This document shows positions 45,897-58,446 of a stretch of 64,000 bases of DNA, one piece after another. How positions within the stretch are numbered: the first letter of the stretch is position 1; each line of letters starts with the position of its first letter. Source of the stretch: Sclerotinia nivalis (Eukaryota > Ascomycota > Leotiomycetes > Helotiales > Sclerotiniaceae); NCBI GenBank assembly GCA_029531795.1, contig JAPEIS010000006.1, positions 2,108,001-2,172,000 on the forward strand, given 5' to 3'. The position numbers were made by a program, and so were the translations under genes. The notes under the pieces were generated by a model, which had not been told where the DNA came from, did not search any database, and saw only the letters and a list, made by a program, of their open reading frames with translations.

Positions 45897-48038
45897 ATGG
45901 CTGTGCCTCAAGATATTCCAATTCGACTTCAATCGATCAAGGCCTACATCGAAGGAAACAAATCCGTGGTTAGCCGACCTGCAACTAGCTGGGCAATAGA
46001 ATCAATGCTCAAAAAGATGAACCGAATTCTTTCCGATAGTATAACTCCCGGAGTTCTTCTAGATAAAGTACATTTAGAAGAACTTTTCGTCTGTTTCAAT
46101 GATGTTACCTCAACGATTGATAGTCTCAGATCCCACGCAGTCCAGCCGGTTGATAGCTCATACTTGGAGCCCGAAGCTCAGGTTCCGATCATCACGAATA
46201 CAGAAGAAGCTAATAAGGTTAAGAGCACAGAACCTTCAGATTGTAGAGTTGTGGCGGATGTTTCAAAGACCAAATGGAACAATGTGTCGACACCGGAGTC
46301 CAATGAGCTCATAAGAGGCGCCTCATTTTTGAATAGCTTTCAACCCATCGTGGATTCTGTGCCGAACGACACACCCAAGGAACCATCGAGTCAAAACTCG
46401 AATAGCCAACACGCTACGTTGCTGACTTCTACACCTGAGCATAAAGAGAATCCAAAGGGAAAGAAGAAGAAGAAGTCAAAGAATAAGACCTCCTCCGAGA
46501 ATGTCACCGGAGAAGTGGCTTCCATGCCAATAGTGCCAGAGTCTGTTCCGCTGCAACCGCTGCCAATGGCAAGAGGTTATACTCCACCCGCCATATCCAC
46601 GCCAATAGTAGTTCCATCTCCATTCAAGGCTGAAGTTGGTACCTCAATGCTATCACTCACCATGACCCTGTATGATAAGCCAAGTCATTCGATCATAATT
46701 GAGCAGAAAGCGGTCGGAGAGGATTTACTGCAGGTATTGATGGATAAGTCAAAAAAGGTCGAAGGTGAGAACGTCGAGTTCCAGAAGGCTCTAGCAGAAA
46801 TGTCGAGGAAGTACGAGGCTATCAAATTTGAAAACAGAAATTTGAAGACGGATCGCAACAAGGAGGTTGAGAAACTTCGCAAAGAGCATTCATTGTTGAA
46901 TGAGACATCCTCGAACAACACGGCGGAACTCTCAAAGTCACGATCCAAGGTACATGCTTTGGAATCAGAAATTATGGAAAAGTCAGAGCTACTAGAAGAA
47001 TTCAATAATGGGATGAAATTGTTACGAGCAGAGGTGGCAAGACATTCGGACGAAATGAAACACCTCAGGCAATACCAACCAAACTTCGACGCCCATATAT
47101 GCATTTTCGAGAAAAAGAAGACCTCTATGAGCATCGAGGATAATCATGCGGAGTTCCTTTCCTCGACACGACACGAATGCAATATCGAAGATTCGCCAAG
47201 TGCAACGTCTCAAGATATCACAAACAACACACTACTATCAGAGGAAGGAAGAAAGACATGCGTAGTAATGGAAGATCTACGGAAGGACAATGCTGAGCTG
47301 CGTGCACGATGCAAGTGGTATTGGGATTTACTTCAAGCTTCGAACCAGACCAAAAAATCCGGTGGCATCAGCGAAGCGGAATGGGCAAAGAGAAAACCAC
47401 TATTTGACGTTGGAGTGGCGGTTCGAAAGAGATTTCTTGAACAATCCAAATCTACACTACCTTACCGCGAAGCTCAGAGTGTGCCGGACCATACAATTAT
47501 CAGGGAAGGAAATGAGCGCTGCCATAGAGGAAATGCAATTGCAGATGCTGCACTTTTCGAATTTGGATTTCTGACAGGCCCTGACAACGAAACCGCATAT
47601 CGAGATGTGTATCACATATGGGCAGATGACGTTGCAAATCACCACCAAGAAATCATTGAGGCCATGGAACTTTGTGCCAATATCGGCACAGTCAAGGCTA
47701 CAAGAGCTTCTCAAGAATACAGGAACGAAGCATTTCAATGCTGGAATTCTCTAATCGCTTTGCGTGAAACTTGTCAAACGGAAGAGGACTTTATCGTAAA
47801 TCCGGATCGCGATATTTGGTTGTCACGTCTGCGTCAGCTGTCAAGGGACATTGTACGTATTGATAGGGATAGAGGTTATCGCTATTCTACTGAAGAAGCA
47901 GAAGTAAGCATATGCCTCTTCTAGTGTTGGAATTGAGAACTAATCATGCGTTAACAGGACACTGAACAAGATGAATGGGCAATGCCGGCTAGTGAGCAGG
48001 ATGATTGGGCAAGGTTGGCTGCTGAAACGCAGTCTTGA
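45897..48038 (+). CDS. Coiled-coil/GN-H family protein G
   Basis: Two exons, 45897-47903 and 47958-48038 (54-bp intron, GTAAGC, phase 0), about 695 aa. The start is the first in-frame ATG. An upstream exon is possible because the frame is open further 5'. Residues 1-80 are helical; a Ser/Thr/Pro-rich linker contains a basic run KGKKKKKSKNK (about 188-198) that could be a nuclear signal; a coiled coil spans about 280-385. The C-terminal domain begins at 'VGVAVRKRFLEQSKS' (about 505). It has 'IIREGNERCHRGNAIADAALF' in essence (Arg536, Asn539, His543), then 'AYRDVYHIWADDV' and a final 'LSRDIVRIDRDRG' helix. The last exon adds 26 residues with the repeat DEWAMPASEQDDWARL. Best-conserved plus-strand member together with H. 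Function unknown. Confidence 0.82.
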
Positions 48039-48643
48039 AATTTCATTGCTATAATGAGGTTTTCAATAGTTGATGCAGTCTACACCTTCTTTCACGACGG
48101 ACGGTTATGTGTTTTGCAATGGTATCCCTTGATGGGACTAGAGCAAGTTTTGCCAACTTGAGTTGCGTAACCCACGCTTGAGTAGCGTCTGGGACATTGT
48201 ATGGAGCTGCAGGAAAAAATGTATTGCTCGCAAATTGGTCTCGTTGGGAGATTAAGTCAAACGGCGTAGCAAATGGATTGAGAATGTAAGATACAAAGAT
48301 GTAGCTGCTAGACCACTGTACTTACCATATATGAATATCATCATAATTACGCAAGTAAATAATCTCCGTGAGCTGCTATAAAAAGTCTTAAGTCCATGTT
48401 GCGTTGACATCGGGTCAAAGCCTTCCAATGTGAATTTGAACGAAAACATACCAATGGTAGGTATAAGTTAAACATGTTTTAATGGGTTTAACCACTTTTT
48501 CTATCTACTTTTGGGAGAGAACTGTTTCCTAAAAGTAGATTCCTTGAGCAGCATTATAGAGTCATTCTTTTGTGTCTAAGCCATCTATAGTGGTGGTGAA
48601 ATAGGAGACAGATGAAGCTAAATCGAGGTAAATATTACCTTTA
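48039..48643. other. 3' flank of gene G up to transposon T2
   Basis: No gene is supported. The DNA has ordinary composition and a few short palindromes. Terminator signals cannot be identified with confidence. Confidence 0.35.
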
Positions 48644-49867
48644 AACCAAGTACCCCCTTTTGGACCACCCCTCTTTTAGACCATCTCAAAAAATATTATT
48701 ATATATATTTTAAACTTTAATAACTCAACAACTATTCAACTTCAATATAATCTGTTTTAATTTATATTCTAATTGTTTTATTTTGTCACGGGTTCAATAC
48801 CCGTTCCTAGCTAGTATAGATGTCTCAGACAACTACTATTCTCTATATAATCAAGAGTGCTCCTATACTCTTCTTCTCTTCTATATAGAATATTATATTA
48901 TCAATCTAGTATCTATCTGACACCGTAATATATTTAATATTTTAATTATATAATTGTATAATTGTATAGTCTTTAAAATCAAAACTTTTCGTAATTTTAT
49001 AAAATAATAATTGATAAGTTGAAAGATTTCTAAATCATTGTATATATTTTCAAAGATTATTATTCGAAGTAGAATTTTGAATTATAATTTGATTATTATT
49101 ATTCTCCGATAATAATCGATTTATAAGAGGTTTAATATAATTTTGAAACTATAAATTAGAAGCCTTTTATTTAGATTTGATATTATAAATTGTTAAACTT
49201 TTTATTCTAATTCTTTAATAGTATATAAAAAAAACTATATTTATTAATTATCGAAAAATTCAATAAAGAATTTCGTAACGATAGTCTAATTCAAGGTATA
49301 GTAAGAAAGAATCAATTTATCTATACTAGAGAATAACAAACTATTATATAATATATAATAGAATTGAGTCTTTTATAATCTCTACAACGAGGATCAAAAT
49401 CTTAAGCTCTGTTTATGATGGCGTCCTGAGACATTTATATCAGGATCGTTACATCATCAATATTATAAATTTCATAATAAATTGAATTAATATCTATGGA
49501 TTCCTATATTAATATTCAATTTACTAATCGTTTCTTTTGAATCAGAATTATCTTTTGTATATTTTCAATTTCTTTTTGATAAAATAAATAATCTTTTATT
49601 CGATTATAATGTATAATACAAAGAATACTATATTTCAAACTAATCTAATATATAAATATTTCATTTACAATTGTATCAAATATTATAACAATATCATCTT
49701 CAATATAATAATTCTTTATAGTATAAATAATGATATATCAAAATTTCAGATCAATTGATTAAATGGTTATTGAATTATTAAAGATTTAATAAAAGGGATT
49801 GTTTAAAGCAGTATGCTTTTTTAAGGTGATCCAAAAAAGGGGTGGTCCAAAAGTGGGGTACATGACT
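48644..49867. mobile_element. Decayed DNA transposon, pogo/Fot1-like inverted repeats (copy T2)
   Basis: The left end (AACCAAGTACCCCCTTTTGG, then ACCACCCCTCTTTTAGACCATC) is matched by the inverted right end (AGTCATGTACCCCACTTTTGG, then ACCACCCCTTTTTTGGATCACC). These give ~45-bp terminal repeats. A TA precedes the left end (48642-48643); on the right it is TG, possibly mutated. The 1.2-kb interior is AT-rich and non-coding. Its ends share the double TTTTGGACCACC word with T1 at 10364. A solo LTR is nested at 48784. Confidence 0.7.
48784..48930 (+). repeat. 147-bp solo LTR nested in T2
   Basis: TGTCACGGGTTCAATACCCG...GACACCGTAATA is flanked by a perfect 5-bp duplication TATTT (48779-48783, 48931-48935). 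The start contains a small hairpin ACGGGT/ACCCGT. Length and sequence differ from the gypsy LTRs at 26951 and from the 237-bp elements, so this is a third LTR family. Confidence 0.85.
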
Positions 49868-50368
49868 TGATGTCTCATTTGCCATGTTTCTTAACAACCA
49901 CGAAGCAACCATAACTCAATTATGAAGACCGAGATATTTTCACAGAGGCTCACCATATCATCTCTGCAATGAACATTTATTTCGCATATTGTTTATGGCA
50001 GAGTAATAGCGAGGGAATACCTTGTGATTAATTAGGCCAATACGCACATCTGTTTTCCATCGTGTATGGATTGTCAAAACAAAGCGATTCGTTTCTAAAA
50101 CTCTATCGGACGCAATCCTCTCTCACATTCAGACGAGGTATCTTCTTGACTAATAGATTCAACTCTCTCAGTCTTTTCTCCATTTTTGAATTGTCAAACA
50201 ATCTTCGCTACAAAATAGCCCGTTGATTTCTATTGTTCAGTGTTGTCCAACAACAACAACGCGATCTAAGACATTTCACCGGTTCAGAAGGTTGCATTAT
50301 TCCTCGAAAGATCCCAAGATTACGCTCCAGGTTATCTACACAGAGAACTCACCACCAGTCTCAACACA
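49868..50368. other. Upstream region of gene H
   Basis: 500 bp of normal composition between T2 and the ATG of gene H. It becomes rich in CAA/TC words before the start (50200-50365), as fungal 5' UTRs often are. No other feature. Confidence 0.4.
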
Positions 50369-52414
50369 ATGGCAGCCAGAAAGAAGAAATTAGCTAGTGC
50401 TTCTGCATCCACTCAACTGCCCGCAAGAACCGTCTCACTATCGTCCTTAAAGGCAGAAAACCAATCACCACTTGAAAAAGAAGGTACGGAAAACCGTTTA
50501 CTAAATACATTGACACACTGATACTTAAACGAAGTCACAGACCAAATTGTCAAGCGCCAAGAAGTCGAAGAAGCTCCACGTTCCTGGCCCCTACAACCAC
50601 CTATGATCGAAGATTGTAGTGGTGAGAGGTACTCTGGGTGGGATTCGAATGAAGATTCTGACAGCAAAGGCTTTTTAGACGATGATATGGACTTTTTGCC
50701 GACTGGTTGGGGTAAAAATGATAAGCAGTCGAATGAAGATGAGGAGCGAGCGGAAATGGTCAGGAAAGCCAGGTTGAAGAAAGAGAAATCTCAAGCGTCT
50801 GCTGTCATGATATCAGCGCGTGAGAAGGAAACAGCCAGAGTTCAAGGTCGACAGGTAGATTTTCCTCGAGCATTTGTCAGGTTACCGAAGTCTCGCGTCA
50901 ATATGGAGATTGTAGAGTCTGGCACAAAAATTTCTAGTGATTCAACCGAGCAAGCTGTCGAAGAGGGCATCAAGGTGATTAACTCGATGATACCCGTCGA
51001 GAGTTCGTGCGTCGTATCTACTTCTCAACCATTAGATGTCGTCGAAAGCAAAATCTCTGTCAGCAAGTCAACGGTACTGGAAACAGAATCGAGCATCAAA
51101 TCAGTCGAAAAGATGGCCCAACAAGAGCGTGATCTGAAGTCCTCGAAGACACAAACCGGTTCTCTGCGTGCCGAGATCGAAGCTCTGAATCATAAGCAAA
51201 GGCTGGAAATGCAAAAGCAGATAGACCAGCTCAATGAACGCCATCAAAAAGAAATGGAAGCAATGAAATTGGATCTCAAGGAGGCGGAAGCGGCACGCCA
51301 GAAGGCTTCGACCGACCTGTGCAAGGTGAGGGAGAAGAATTCCGCGGTTCGGACGGAGAGGAGAGAGCTTGATTTAAAGTTGGCGGCAGTGAACGAAGAA
51401 GTAGTGAGGCTTACGGAAGATATCTCAGTGTTGGAGACCCAAAAGAGTGATGCACTTACAATGGAAGACTTCTCCTCTAATGCGCTATACGAGTCAAGAC
51501 AGGAGACTAGAGCCGCTGAATTCGGCCTGCAGGTGGAAAGGATGCATAGTGCAACGTTACAACAGCAAATTACGAACTTGAGAAGTAAGAATCGCAGTAT
51601 TAGACAACAGCACTCTCAGTCAGCCTCAACTTCTAGACGCCTGCAAGACCTGGAGCGAAAGTACGATAGTCTCAAAGATGATTATTTCACTCTTGAGAAT
51701 AAACACAATGAGCTCGACGACGATGCTGCTAGATACCGACGTGAGCTTCAAAAGTACAAACAAGATGCGGAAAGCTATAGGAAGAAGCTAGATACCATTC
51801 AGATCGAATTAGAGTGTGTTGAGAAAAGCCTCAAAAATATGGCCACCAATCATGTGAATATGCTTCTTACCCGAGAATCCATACGACAAGACTATCAGGA
51901 ATTGAAAAAGACCCACGATCTTAGGGAACCACTGGTCAAGATAGGAGTAGACATACGACTGCGGTTTCTAGATCAATCTCGAGAGATCGCCCTCAATATC
52001 TCTCGAGACGAGGCAGATATGGCTCTGAGAACTAACGGCAATGTTGCTGCACATAGGGGTAATGCAGCTGCTGATGCTGCACTTTTCAAATGTAATTTAG
52101 TTCCGGAGGAGTACGAGGAAGAGGCCGATGAGATATTCCAGAAGCTGTACAAACAGAAGCCAAGTGAGTACCCAGTCTGGACTGGAATTGCCGAAAGACA
52201 GACGGACTGCGAAGCAACATTAACAGCAACAAAGTGGTCTAGCATCTCAGAGACTCTGCGTGAAGATTGGCGCAAGGTGTGGAATGAACTCTGTAACCAT
52301 ACAACTATATCTGATATGGTTGAGATTGAAAGGATTGTGGGATTGATTACAAGATTGGAAGCTTTGACCGATGAAATTGTGGACATAGAACGTTCTCGAG
52401 GTCGTCGCAGATGA
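50369..52414 (+). CDS. Coiled-coil/GN-H family protein H
   Basis: Two exons, 50369-50483 and 50541-52414 (57-bp intron, GTACGG...CACAG, phase 1), about 662 aa. The basic N-terminus (MAARKKKLASAS) is followed by an acidic patch 'DSNEDSDSKGFLDDDMDFLP' (about 73-92). A very long coiled coil runs from about 225 to 500. The C-terminal domain opens with 'LVKIGVDIRLRFLDQSRE' (about 507-524). Then comes 'LRTNGNVAAHRGNAAADAAL' (about 534-553; Arg535, Asn539, His543). It ends with 'LEALTDEIVDIERSRGRRR'. The domain copy at 53651 is clearly a duplicate of this one. The layout (charged N-terminus, long coil, compact C-terminal domain) suggests an oligomeric scaffold that displays the domain. Function unknown. 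Confidence 0.85.
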
Positions 52415-53650
52415 TGTAGTCGCTCGGATGTGCCTAGCACACGTTTTAAGTGTTCAGGTAGTCAGTCATAGTGTGTGAATAATTGTGGGCCTGTGAGTGG
52501 GAAAGGAATATGTAGATTCAAAAGCACGCGAGCCAGGTTATCGATGACCTGGTAATAGAAAGGATAAATCAAGGGGTGATCAATGTGGATTGTCTGTTTG
52601 GAGTATGACCCGACCAATTATGAGATATGTAGTTTTACTTCCTGGATGGCAATGATGTTTGTGTTTAGTCGTGGGAGCGTGCAATGAGATTTAAGTACAT
52701 ATGTAGGAATAAATGTTATGAAATATTTTTCTTTGTAGATGTGAAAAGATTCTTCCATTGCATCTCGGTGTTCAACTACAGATATATGATTGAAATAGAT
52801 TCTACCTGAAAAATATCACCAAACAATGATAGATACTTTCAGTGATATGATTCACCGGGAATTGTCAGTCCGACTCACAAAGTCTTAATTCATCGGACAG
52901 TAGATAGACCATTGTATAGTGCCTATCCGGTTTGCATCATTTAGCTACAGGAAACATCTTATTGTATTCTCGGACACCTATTCCAGGTCATATAATCCCA
53001 CTATATCAGATATGTGAAGTGAAATCAAACAACATGGCAAGTTCTTCTAGGTTTCAATGAATAGCAACCTAAAATGTTGAAAATTTAAATGAAAAACTAA
53101 AAACATCTCGTTGAACTTGGAATATTTAATAAATTAAAGATCCTAACCTGGGCCATGTATTCCGGATTTTTAATTCAGCTTATAAAAATTGACCGTCTCG
53201 AAGAAACAACTCACCTCCATGCATCATTCTCTAAATTTTAAATATTCCTCCCATACCATGTCAACCCAACGTGATCAAATCCAAGCGGATAACCATGATC
53301 TCTAAAAGAACATCCATGATCATTATCACAACGACAAGAATCATTAACTCAACTTTAATAACATAACTACATCTGCATAGCCCAGTTTATGCCTAACTAT
53401 TCCAAAGCTTCATGAGAATACCTGCACAGGATGATCTAGTTTTTCTTCAGATTATGTGCTATCTAATTTCTCGGCTAAGCAGATTCATGACTACTTCAGA
53501 TATCTCAACTTGATACTATCTCTGCTAATTGCTGGTTAGAAAGATTGTACGATGTCTAATGATTACTCGGAACAATAACTCTACCATTTAAACGAATAAT
53601 TAAAGTTAGAACTAACTATGTGTTGAAAGTCAGAAGTGCTATGAACGATA
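52415..53650. other. Gap between gene H and pseudogene I
   Basis: 1.2 kb without a convincing frame. Its last 250 bp should correspond to lost N-terminal coding sequence of I, but no coil can be read there. Composition is moderately AT-rich. Confidence 0.4.
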
Positions 53651-54262
53651 TTGTGGATTGAAGTACTTGGATCTTGGTTGCCTGCTCGCCAACGGATGCG
53701 GCGATTGGAGGACATGGTACTTGCCGACGACTATTTTGAGATGAGAGAAGACAACTTGAACTTCCAAGTAATTCTTAATCAAAGTATAAACGGCAGTCAA
53801 GATTTGCAGGCTCGAATTAATGGACTTGTCGAAGAAAATGCCATGAAAGAATCTCTTGTAAAGGTTGGAGCATATGTCCACCTCAGATTTTTGGAGCAAG
53901 GAGGAAGAGAGGTGAATAGGAGGGACCATCATTTCGAGCTGAACCAAGAGCTGTTAGACGGCGGGAATATCGCAGCGCACAATGGCATCCTGAGGGCAGA
54001 TGTAGCCTTATTCCAAAGCAGCCTCATACCAGAAAACTACATGATGGAAGCCCGAACAGTCTTCCAGGAGTTGTATTAAGCCCAGCCAAGCAACTATGGT
54101 AACTCGGATCCTCTTAATGAGAGATTATCGAACTGCGTCGCGACAAATCGAGCGCACAGAAAGACCGACAGTTCGGTAACTCAGCGCATAGTGACGGAAT
54201 GGCGAAACACCGATGAAACCTCTCTCATTAGGCATTCAGATCTTATTGCAGCAATGGAATAA
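53651..54262 (+). pseudogene. Coiled-coil/GN-H family locus I, truncated duplicate of H
   Basis: The frame 53651-54079 starts with a short coil related to H ('RRLEDMVLADDYFEMRED' versus RRLQDLERKYDSLKDDYF). It continues with 'ESLVKVGAYVHLRFLEQGGRE' and 'DGGNIAAHNGILRADVALF', the family core. A TAA at 54077-54079 interrupts it exactly where H reads LYKQKPSEY. The same frame goes on 'AQPSNYGNSDPLNERLSN' to a second TAA at 54260-54262, still alignable with H. Most of the H coil is missing and no start region is preserved. The Arg before the motif is Asp here. A decayed tandem copy of H rather than an active gene. Confidence 0.78.
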
Positions 54263-54870
54263 AAACCAACGAGATCCGAGGACTGGATCTAAATTATATT
54301 AGACATATGAGAGCCTGCCGAAGAGACTCAATTCTGGATGATGCTTCCATGGAATAATAAATAATAGGAAGCACTTCGCTGCGCAACTTTGCATATGCAA
54401 GAGTGTCAGATGGGTGGACAGGTTAGGAAATTTAATGCTTTAATAGAGGTATTATTGTACTTGACAATTATATCCACTAGGATATAAAGCGACCTGAACA
54501 TATACCAAATGCAATCAAATTCCATAGAAAAACTGCTTCATACATGGTGTGATTGTTGTATGTGTGGAGAGTGAAACATGCATAGTGACATCGTCATAGG
54601 TATGGACGGTAGTGAGGGAAAGAACCATTGCGAATAATCTAGACGTTTCCTCCTCAGTAACCCAACAAACCAATTATATTTCATAATTTTAATACACCAC
54701 AAAACAAACAGCGACAACATCAATAAGTGTTCCTGATTCTCGATTCATTAAAAGGCAACATCATCTTTCAACTCAAGATTCTCAAACCTTCAATTAAGAC
54801 TTGGACAGCTGAGGCTAATTTGAATTTCTACTAAATCTCTACTAAAATCCTTAGCTTCGGGTTCGGCAGC
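54263..54870. other. Right border of the accessory island
   Basis: It contains the unreadable end of I and, from about 54700, the probable promoter and TC/AC-rich leader of the GFA-fold gene. No repeat marks the border. Confidence 0.4.
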
Positions 54871-55660
54871 ATGAGTGAGCTTCGAGGCCGTTGTTCCTGC
54901 GGTCGCAACAAATATACAATTCAAATCCCACAAAATGCAGGTGATGGCGCACAAGTATTTTTCGATAGCAGTAACGTTCATCGTATGTCAATTGAAAAAT
55001 TTCTGAATATCCTCATATCTTACATGGCTACAAAAGACATTGCTAATGACACCATAAACAGGAAGATCACAAGCAGCCCCTCTCTCTGCATGGATCCGCG
55101 TACCCTTAGCATGGTACCACTCGACGACGTACGCATTTTTCGACGATGAATCGCACAACATAATTCGACGTTCCTATACTTCTCCATCCGAACAGCATGC
55201 AAAGCGCCAGTTCTGTGGTTTTTGCGGCACTCCTCTATCATACTGGACGGAAGAACCGCCCGCTCACGCAGATTATATTTCATTGACCTTGGGTTCATTG
55301 GCTTCATCAGATCTGCGAGACCTCGAAGAATTAGGCTTGCTTCCCAAAGAAGCTTTTGAGGATGCACAGAACGATAAACAAATCATCGAGTCAGTTATAC
55401 CACATACCGAGAACAATAACGGAGGAGAACAAGCTGTACCGTGGTTCGAGACAATGGTTGAAGGAAGTCGATTGGGCAAAATGAGAACTAGTAGAGGTAG
55501 AAGAACTGCCAGTGATGGTCGAATCAAAGTGGAATGGGAGATTGTAGAGTGGACTGGCGAAGATGATGATGAGCAGATACCAGCTAACCCTACAACTGGG
55601 AAGAGAAAGTTAGATTCTGCAAGTACAGGCGAAGATACCAGTATGGAGGAGCTACAATAA
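54871..55660 (+). CDS. GFA/CENP-V-fold protein lacking the middle cysteine cluster
   Basis: Two exons, 54871-54982 and 55062-55660 (79-bp intron, GTATGT, branch GCTAATGAC, phase 1), 236 aa. 'LRGRCSCGRNKYTI' (Cys8, Cys10) and 'RQFCGFCGTPLSYW' form the structural zinc site of the Mss4-like fold used by glutathione-dependent formaldehyde-activating enzymes and CENP-V. The central Cys cluster that binds the second zinc is absent; the corresponding place reads 'VFFDSSNVHRRSQAAPLSAW'. I remember this DxSxxHRRSQA form as a fungal subgroup. The C-terminal 80 residues are acidic/Thr-rich and not part of the fold. Catalytic function in formaldehyde metabolism is therefore doubtful. Confidence 0.88.
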
Positions 55661-56437
55661 AGGGGATGCAATAACTGCGAGGTCGACACCTTGGGAGGTA
55701 GAGTGATGCATCATGATAGCATGGTTGTGGGTTTGTATAGTTGACTTTGGTCAAGAACGCTGCTTATGGAGATATGGGTTCGGGATCGGCACATAATACG
55801 AGAGCTTTGCAAGAGTACAACAAGGTTGCCAAATGTCACGATCTTTTTGAAAAAGTCATCTTCTCAATATCAAATACTCATGTTTAACGGATCAGGGACT
55901 TCGGAGCTAGGTTAACTAATCAGATAGTGGGGTTTGCTAAGATCCACCTGTATATGTAAGACTACAATACCAAGCAATGCAAATAGGTTTTCACATTCAA
56001 TAAACCGCTATCCACTTAAGACCCAAAGTAATCATTTAGATCTACGTACAAGCCAAACACAACACGAAGACAACACCAAAGAGCTGGATCAATGCGGAAC
56101 CTCGTCCCGTTTAACCGCCTCACAATATTTTGTTACCCCGCCATCTTGGGTTCATGTTGGATGGTGGGGCTAAGCTGGTAGCTTCGGAAGATGTAAAAGT
56201 CGCTCAATGAGGAAATGATTATATCACGGTTAGAACGGTCCGAGGGGTGGGATATGACATTATTTCGGTTGGTCTGTCATTACATGATATTCACAACAAC
56301 AATTAGCCACTTTATTTGTACTTATATGCCAGCAAATCCCAATATTAAAACAATAAAATTTGTGTTCTGAATCCCTAGTTCTAGGACTTTTGGTATTTAC
56401 CCGGAATCACCCTGAATTCAGATCTTACAAAGACAAC
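55661..56437. other. Intergenic region before the GH1 gene
   Basis: No gene supported. The last 150 bp should hold the beta-glucosidase promoter. Short open frames here have no recognisable content. Confidence 0.45.
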
Positions 56438-58091
<1,654 letters not shown>

Positions 58092-58446
58092 GGGGGATAG
58101 GAGTGTTGGGACTGGGTGGTGGGTGGTATTGGTCATTCGGAGGCTTTAGGCGGTATTTTAAGTTCATTGGAAGTCACGAAAATTGATTATTTCAAAGTTA
58201 ACTATAAATTCTAATGTTCTAGTAAGCTAGACTTCATTGCTGCATCCTGGGTTTTCAAGCGATTGGATCTATTCCATAGATCCATAAACGAAGAATTTAT
58301 CCTTCTATAATTTGCACGATATTGCATAATTGGGTATAAAGACCAGCCAAACTCCACAAGTCCATTTATCATGAATATAATAAGCAGACCAAACATCTAA
58401 TCCTTGATGTATTCTCCATAACGCCCATCGCTTCCAGCCAAACCAA
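58092..58446. other. Convergent 3' region between GH1 and Bdp1 genes
   Basis: 355 bp between two converging genes. It should contain both 3' UTRs and polyadenylation sites; no other feature is seen. Confidence 0.45.
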
